Shown here: one piece after another, positions 14,348 to 17,905 of the stretch
How positions within the stretch are numbered: position 1 is the first letter of the stretch
Layout: every line of letters begins with the position of its first letter
Source: an uncultured Chitinophagaceae bacterium
GTDB lineage: Bacteria; Bacteroidota; Bacteroidia; Chitinophagales; Chitinophagaceae
Direction: 5' to 3'
Length of the DNA: 17,905 nucleotides
Assembly: GCA_937919945.1 (NCBI GenBank)
Contig: CALESY010000005.1
Location: forward strand, 1 to 17,905
The notes under the pieces: model-generated
Seen by the model: only the letters and a program-made list of their open reading frames with translations
What the model was told of the DNA's origin: nothing
The model's database searches: none
Made by a program: the position numbers and the translations under genes

Positions 14348-14899
14348 CTACAATGGCTTTATTAAAGAGTATATCAACTCATCATAGTATTGGCCGTTAT
14401 GAAAGATGTAGTCTTTAAAATATGCCTCACGAACAAAACCAGCCTTTTCTACTACTTTTATTGATGCCTCATTTTCGGGGCGTATGATGGCCTCAACAGA
14501 GTGCAGGTTCATAACATCAAAGCCGTAATCAATAGCAGCCAGAAAAGCTTCATAGAGAAACCCCTTACGGCGGTAATTATGATGCATTACATAGCCAATT
14601 TCTGCACGGTGGCTCTCTGGCCTGATATTCGGATAACCAATAACACCCATCATTGTATCCGAGCCCTTTTCTGTTACAGCCCAATTAATACGTTCATTAC
14701 GCTCTGTAAAACCACGCATCATATTTATTACGCCCATAGCATCGTCAAGCGTTTTTGCAAGCGGACGTGGTATGTATTGCATAGTATCGGCATTGCTGCG
14801 TATCTCAAACATCTCCTGCACATCTGTATGTTCTACATTACGCAGTATCAATCTTTCCGTTTCTAAAACGGGAAATGGGTTGAAGTTTATATTCAACAT
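14348..14899 (-). CDS. GNAT-family N-acetyltransferase (RimJ/RimL-like)
   Basis: A 183-residue acetyltransferase using acetyl-CoA. FPVLETERLILRNVEHTDVQEMFEIR is the standard RimJ/RimL opening. AEIGYVMHHNYRRKGFLYEAFLAAIDYGFD contains the acetyl-CoA pyrophosphate loop (YRRKGF), and IRPENEASIKVVEKAGFVREA is the C-terminal motif (NEASIKVVEKAGF). The likely substrate is the N-terminus of a protein or an amine-containing small molecule. I start at 14899 (MLNINFNPFPV), which matches family length. The frame stays open to 14992, but that extension (MLLLLLLVSV...) is a shadow of the cysteine codons of the peptide ORF at 14971-15078. It may belong to a minus-strand unit with that ORF, 71 nt upstream. 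Confidence 0.9.
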   Translation of the reverse strand: MLNINFNPFPVLETERLILRNVEHTDVQEMFEIRSNADTMQYIPRPLAKTLDDAMGVINMMRGFTERNERINWAVTEKGSDTMMGVIGYPNIRPESHRAEIGYVMHHNYRRKGFLYEAFLAAIDYGFDVMNLHSVEAIIRPENEASIKVVEKAGFVREAYFKDYIFHNGQYYDELIYSLIKPL

Positions 14900-14970
14900 A
14901 AAATATCTGTTTATGAAAATGATTAAATAATTAGAAAGCCCTGTATAACTAAGGCAAAAACGTACTGAAA

Positions 14971-15078
14971 CTAACAACAACAGCAACAACATGGCATTGC
15001 AGAGAGCAATACTTGCGGTTGATAATTTTGCGGTGAACGTGCACCGCTGTAGACAGTTGTCGTTACATCGGTTTTCAT
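14971..15078 (-). CDS. Putative 35-aa peptide ending in six cysteines
   Basis: An ORF of 35 codons starting MKTDVTTTVYSGARSP and ending LLSAMPCCCCCC. The six terminal cysteines are encoded by five TGT and one TGC. It lies 44 nt downstream of the stop of a decayed CDGSH gene. The start and the leader before it are near-identical to those of the small ORF at 17297-17353. Both copies keep the same frame without an indel for the first 16 codons, although 7 of those codons differ in the amino acid encoded, which favours coding over random sequence. A conserved N-terminus with a Cys block at the C-terminus would fit a metal-binding or modified peptide, but no modifying enzyme is visible. Caution: the Cys block is also an AAC-type trinucleotide run. 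Confidence 0.4.
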   Translation of the reverse strand: MKTDVTTTVYSGARSPQNYQPQVLLSAMPCCCCCC

Positions 15079-15245
15079 TATTGTGTATTTACTTCTTACT
15101 AAGATAGGAAGAATGCTTGATATTATGCTTGCTTTTTAGGCGGCAATTCAAAAGCTTGAGCATCATGATCAAAGTTTCCTTTATGCTGGGCATCACAAAA
15201 GGTTTGTTTTTGGAAAGCAGTTGCAAAGACCAAGAATTTCTATAC
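15034..15245 (-). repeat. Left copy of duplicated CDGSH/peptide module
   Basis: This segment is homologous to 17311-17520 in the same orientation. It includes a 36-nt perfect match (15064-15099 = 17339-17374) over the peptide start and leader, and a 30-nt perfect match (15157-15186 = 17431-17460) in the CDGSH coding part. Small indels and substitutions separate these blocks. Confidence 0.9.
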
Positions 15246-15268
15246 CCTCTATAAATAGATGTTACCAT
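15123..15268 (-). pseudogene. Decayed CDGSH iron-sulfur protein gene
   Basis: A degenerate relative of the intact gene at 17397-17624. The C-terminal part still reads FCDAQHKGNFDH...FELPPKKQA, 22 of 25 residues identical to the intact copy. Upstream, the C-x-C part (TGCAACTGC), the SKNKPF part and the FCD part lie in three different frames because of a 4-nt and a 1-nt deletion. Most of the N-terminal half is missing between ATGGTAACA at 15268 and the cysteine motif. CDGSH has become CDAQH, keeping the Cys and His ligands. The product of the only ATG-started frame does not match the family, so the gene is very probably dead. Confidence 0.85.
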
Positions 15269-15427
15269 GTTGAATTACTATGATCAACCAGAAGTCTTTA
15301 ATTGTTTTTTACAAGTCAATAATACTGATGTCAATATGTAATATTATATAAACCAAAGCCTTGTTAATAATTTTAAGCTATTTTCATATCCGCAAAACAA
15401 TCGTACATCTACAATTAACAAGCGATA

Positions 15428-17191
15428 ATGAAGAAATCATTATTTGTATGGTTTATCATATTACCTTTTATTGCCAATGCTAAATATCAGTTTATACTGA
15501 ATAAAAAATATAAAGAACGTCATAAAGCCATCGACTCTTGTTTTTATTACAACACAAAACTCAGAAACGATAAGCTAGCTTTTTTCAAAGAGATAAAGAC
15601 CCTTGAAGCCGAAGCAAATGCTGTCGGAGATAATGAACTTGTAGGCGAGGCAAGGTTATTGAGTATTGCATTCAATAGTGTTAGCGAACAAGGAGATTTT
15701 TCAAAAGTAGAAAAAGAGGTACGTGAATTATTGCAATATGCGCAACAATATGAACTGACACAGATAGAGATACGATGCAGGCAGTTTGCGGGAAGGTACT
15801 ATATGGAAAAAGCAGGAAGGTATATCGAATCGATAGATGAATTCCTCAGCTCATACTATCTCATGCAGCATGTTAATGTAGAAGATTTCCCTACTAAAAA
15901 AGAACACTTGTACGAGGTAGCTAAAGCATACTACAATTTTGGTGATTTTGTAAGCGCTAAAAAGTATATGACAGAAGCCCAAAAAACGCCTACACCTGGC
16001 AATGCAAGAATGCAGGATGATAAGCATAAAATACGCACATACATCAACCTGGAAAATACATTAGGCCTTATCTACAGAAATGAGCAAAAATATGACTCAG
16101 CTATATACTGTTTTCAGAGGGTGTATAATTTGGCAGTGGCGCAACAAGATACTGCATGGATGGGTGGTGCAAAAGGAAATATCGGCATAACCCATTACCT
16201 GCAAAAGCAATATGACAAAGCCATTCCACTTTTAGAATACGATATTGTTTGCAGCATAAAATACGGAGAGTGGGATAATGCTGCCAACTCGCTGATAAAG
16301 CTCACAGATATACACCTGCAACTGCACAACATAGCGACTACCAAAATCTTGATAGACAGCTGTTTGCATTTAGTTCACAAAAAAGCTATAACTGAGCCAG
16401 ACCAACACCTTCAATATCTCTACCCTATTATGGCAAAATATTATGATGCGGTCGGGAATGCACAGTTAGCCTATAGTTATATGGACTCTTCACGAACTGC
16501 AAAAGAGTACATGGATAAGAAAAAAGATGCGTTGGCATTGGCACATGAAGAAAACAGACTTCAATTATTAGCGCATCAGGCAGATCTTCAAAAGCATGAG
16601 GACGACAAACAATTTCAGTTACTGAGAAGAAATACCATTATCATAGCCGTCATACTACTTGCAGGGATTGCAATAGTATTCATAAATGGTCGTCGGAAAT
16701 ATTATATGCAAAAAACAAAGTTGGCTGAAGCTGAAAAGATGATGGCGGAAGAAGAGCTGAATAATGCCCAGACACAATTAGAAGATTTCAGAAAAAGGAT
16801 ACATGAAAAAAATGAATTGATTGAAAAAATAAAGTTAGAACTAGGAAATAATGAAGCCGGCGTTTCCGATAAAATACTGCAAACTAACAATGAGGTATTA
16901 ACACAACTAATGCAATCTATATTGCTGACAGACGAACAGTGGGAACAATTCAGGGGCAATTTTGAAAAAGTACACAGTGGCTTCTTAATAAGGCTTAGGG
17001 AAAAACTACCTGACCTGACACCTGCTGAAACTCGTTACCTTGCCCTTGCAAAGCTTAAATTATCGAACAAAGAAATGGCTGCCATGCTTGGAGTAAGTAT
17101 GCAAGGTGTAAGAAATTACCCTTACAGACTACGTAAAAAGTTCAATTTGCCAGAAGAAGGTGATATTGACGATCTAATAAATAAAATTTGA
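15428..17191 (+). CDS. Membrane-anchored TPR/coiled-coil/HTH transcriptional regulator
   Basis: A 587-residue protein. The signal peptide is MKKSLFVWFIILPFIANA. The periplasmic part (about 20-400) is built of TPR-like helix pairs (for example AKAYYNFGDFVSAKKYMTEA, LGLIYRNEQKYDSAIYCFQRV and IGITHYLQKQYDKAIPLLEYD), ending in a helical linker. One transmembrane helix spans about 403-420. A cytoplasmic coiled coil (about 425-470) follows, then a LuxR-like helix-turn-helix (LTPAETRYLALAKLKLSNKEMAAMLGVSMQGVRNYPYRLRKKF, about 530-572). This architecture is common in Bacteroidota, where TPRs are thought to sense a periplasmic signal passed to the DNA-binding end. No ligand or target is known here. 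It lies between two copies of the CDGSH/peptide module. The 3' end runs straight into a terminator. Confidence 0.85.
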   Translation: MKKSLFVWFIILPFIANAKYQFILNKKYKERHKAIDSCFYYNTKLRNDKLAFFKEIKTLEAEANAVGDNELVGEARLLSIAFNSVSEQGDFSKVEKEVRELLQYAQQYELTQIEIRCRQFAGRYYMEKAGRYIESIDEFLSSYYLMQHVNVEDFPTKKEHLYEVAKAYYNFGDFVSAKKYMTEAQKTPTPGNARMQDDKHKIRTYINLENTLGLIYRNEQKYDSAIYCFQRVYNLAVAQQDTAWMGGAKGNIGITHYLQKQYDKAIPLLEYDIVCSIKYGEWDNAANSLIKLTDIHLQLHNIATTKILIDSCLHLVHKKAITEPDQHLQYLYPIMAKYYDAVGNAQLAYSYMDSSRTAKEYMDKKKDALALAHEENRLQLLAHQADLQKHEDDKQFQLLRRNTIIIAVILLAGIAIVFINGRRKYYMQKTKLAEAEKMMAEEELNNAQTQLEDFRKRIHEKNELIEKIKLELGNNEAGVSDKILQTNNEVLTQLMQSILLTDEQWEQFRGNFEKVHSGFLIRLREKLPDLTPAETRYLALAKLKLSNKEMAAMLGVSMQGVRNYPYRLRKKFNLPEEGDIDDLINKI

Positions 17192-17215
17192 ATACACTTA
17201 TTGATTAAGTGTATT
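17191..17215 (+). terminator. Terminator of the TPR/HTH gene
   Basis: A perfect 10-bp stem (AATACACTTA / TAAGTGTATT) with loop TTGAT begins with the last base of the stop codon. The tail is AAAC with no T run, so it may act mainly as a 3' end-stabilising or bidirectional hairpin. Confidence 0.65.
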
Positions 17216-17296
17216 AAACATGTCATAATACAATCAATAACCGCACAAAACTAACGTTGCAATAGGTTTCCATACCAACAATTAAAAACAAGGCCC

Positions 17297-17353
17297 TCAA
17301 ATGGATGGGTAACTTGCACCGCTGCAGCCTCTTTTTACTACATCGGTTTTCAT
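17297..17353 (-). CDS. Putative 18-aa peptide, paralogue of the poly-cysteine ORF
   Basis: An 18-codon ORF (MKTDVVKRGCSGASYPSI, then TGA) located 43 nt downstream of the intact CDGSH gene. It shares MKTDV, SGA and P16 with the ORF at 14971-15078, and its leader is almost identical. It carries one cysteine and stops early. Reading past TGA would add GPCF before TAA, which may be a remnant of a longer form. It could be a truncated copy of a peptide gene or non-coding. Confidence 0.25.
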   Translation of the reverse strand: MKTDVVKRGCSGASYPSI

Positions 17354-17520
17354 TATTGTGTATTTACTTCTTACAAAGACAGGAAGGATGCTGATGTTAT
17401 GCCTGTTTTTTAGGTGGCAAATCAAAAGCCTGAGCATCATGATCAAAGTTTCCTTTATGCGCACCATCACAAAAAGGTTTGTTTTTTGACAGCCCGCACC
17501 TGCAAAGACTAACTACCTCC
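17311..17520 (-). repeat. Right copy of duplicated CDGSH/peptide module
   Basis: Partner of 15034-15245, same orientation, about 2.3 kb apart. It contains the intact C-terminal half of the CDGSH gene, the spacer and the start of the small ORF. Confidence 0.9.
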
Positions 17521-17624
17521 CTGCCTTGTAGGCCATAGGTATTGCCTTCTTTATCTACTATTTCAAAATCGCCCTCAATTTTCAAAGAGCCATTATTATT
17601 AACCGTTATTTTTGTTGTTGCCAT
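17397..17624 (-). CDS. CDGSH iron-sulfur domain protein
   Basis: A 75-residue protein with the complete motif CRCGLSKNKPFCDGAH (residues 41-56), whose three cysteines (C41, C43, C52) and His (H56) would ligate a [2Fe-2S] cluster. Compared with the canonical CDGSH, the Ser is Ala. It is short and soluble, with no transmembrane anchor, unlike mitoNEET. Bacterial members are thought to act in redox or iron-sulfur handling, but the partner is usually unknown. The N-terminal half is a small beta unit (KITVNNNGSLKIEGDFEIVDKEG). The C-terminus FDLPPKKQA is retained in the pseudogene at 15123. The gene may be cotranscribed with the small ORF at 17297-17353. Confidence 0.93.
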   Translation of the reverse strand: MATTKITVNNNGSLKIEGDFEIVDKEGNTYGLQGREVVSLCRCGLSKNKPFCDGAHKGNFDHDAQAFDLPPKKQA

Positions 17625-17663
17625 TTGTTATGCAATATAGACTACTAATGTATGAAAAATAGT

Positions 17664-17686
17664 AACGCCCCTTTGACAGGGGCGTT
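17664..17686 (-). terminator. Hairpin terminator, minus strand
   Basis: A 9-bp perfect stem (AACGCCCCT / AGGGGCGTT), loop TTGAC. On the minus strand the tail is ACTATTTTT, supporting termination of a minus-strand transcript coming from the right, upstream of the CDGSH gene. Confidence 0.75.
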
Positions 17687-17708
17687 TGCCAGTCATTAAT
17701 ATCATTCA

Positions 17709-17777
17709 TTATTTTTTCGACACTAATATTTCCCAACCACCATACGCACCACCGTTACCTGTAAGCTTACTTTTCAC
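17709..17777 (-). CDS. Possible 22-aa Gly-rich mini-ORF
   Basis: A GTG-started ORF lying between two hairpins, reading KSKLTGNGGAYGGWEILVSKK after the start residue. No ATG start exists and an in-frame TAG lies 9 nt upstream of the GTG. The sequence resembles a protein C-terminus more than random translation, so it may be the tail of a vanished gene. Very uncertain. Confidence 0.2.
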   Translation of the reverse strand: MKSKLTGNGGAYGGWEILVSKK

Positions 17778-17784
17778 ATAAAAA

Positions 17785-17806
17785 AACTACCCCAAACGGG
17801 GTAGTT
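17785..17806 (-). terminator. Intrinsic terminator, minus strand
   Basis: A 9-bp stem (AACTACCCC / GGGGTAGTT) with loop AAAC. On the minus strand it runs directly into a T run (TTTTT after the stem's TT), a classic intrinsic terminator. It probably ends a minus-strand gene lying beyond the right edge of the window, whose last codons could fall in 17807-17905. Confidence 0.8.
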
Positions 17807-17905
17807 ACAGACTATAACAGGGGTAAACAAATACTAATTTCTTTTGTTGGGGTACATTATTCTATATTGACTTAGTTACGAATTTGCAATACAAAAACAA
17901 TAAGA

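Larger units (their letters stand above)
14900..15427. other. Gene-poor stretch with peptide ORF and CDGSH pseudogene
   Basis: 528 nt between the GNAT start and the TPR/HTH gene. It holds the minus-strand poly-cysteine ORF (14971-15078), a decayed CDGSH gene (15123-15268) and about 160 nt of AT-rich sequence (15269-15427) that must contain the promoter of the TPR/HTH gene. I see no RNA gene and no clear hairpin terminator in it. Confidence 0.6.

Noticed and set aside
14900..14992. N-terminal extension of the GNAT protein starting MLLLLLLVSV
   Set aside because: Family homology starts at MLNINFNPFPV (14899); the Leu run is a frame-shifted reading of the cysteine codons and AAC-type repeat.
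14971..15520. Full RiPP biosynthetic cluster around the poly-Cys ORF
   Set aside because: No radical SAM, cyclodehydratase, lanthionine synthetase, peptidase or transporter gene lies nearby; GNAT alone is not enough.
1..17905. CRISPR array, IS element or phage genes
   Set aside because: No regularly spaced repeats, transposase or phage structural genes were seen on either strand.

Overview
The window looks like chromosomal DNA of a member of the Bacteroidota, most likely a Chitinophagaceae-type organism (the family is an inference). The signs are a T9SS-type C-terminal sorting domain on a secreted DNRLRE-like protein, a RicT/PSP1 protein with a Cys/Gly-rich head of the Bacteroidota kind, several TAnnTTTG -7 promoter elements, A-rich leaders in place of clear Shine-Dalgarno sites, and a membrane-anchored TPR/HTH regulator of the type common in this phylum. 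There are no phage, plasmid, IS or CRISPR hallmarks. Most of the window is ordinary, densely packed housekeeping sequence.

Layout. 1-5.3 kb: a small winged-helix-like protein (+), then minus-strand genes for a fatty acid desaturase, an unrecognised secreted protein, RicT, a small Cys-containing lipoprotein and a T9SS-sorted DNRLRE protein, most followed by a clear hairpin terminator. 5.4-9.7 kb: a secreted ChaN/EreA-like protein (-), divergent from a NAD(P)H-dependent FMN reductase and a membrane metallophosphoesterase (+, 3 nt apart), then a small minus-strand ORF and a TIGR01777-type epimerase. 9.7-11.6 kb: a lysine-ketoglutarate reductase/AlaDH-like dehydrogenase (-), hscB (+) and tRNA-Leu(CAA) with a strong terminator. 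11.7-14.9 kb: an AT-rich secreted orphan, a small membrane protein, a THUMP-domain RNA methyltransferase, a 50-aa basic peptide gene, a receiver-like protein lacking the usual phosphoacceptor, and a GNAT acetyltransferase (-).

The most unusual part is 14.9-17.65 kb. A gene for a TPR/transmembrane/coiled-coil/HTH regulator (+) is flanked by two minus-strand copies of a module made of a CDGSH iron-sulfur gene plus a tiny downstream ORF. The right CDGSH gene is intact. The left one is shortened and frameshifted. The small ORFs start identically (MKTDV) and then diverge without an indel over the first 16 codons. The left one encodes 35 residues ending in six consecutive cysteines. This gives a candidate poly-cysteine peptide family next to an Fe-S gene. 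No function can be assigned from sequence alone.

In three places convergent genes meet with no base between their stop codons, and a fourth pair overlaps by 9 nt, so overlapping antisense 3' ends are likely.
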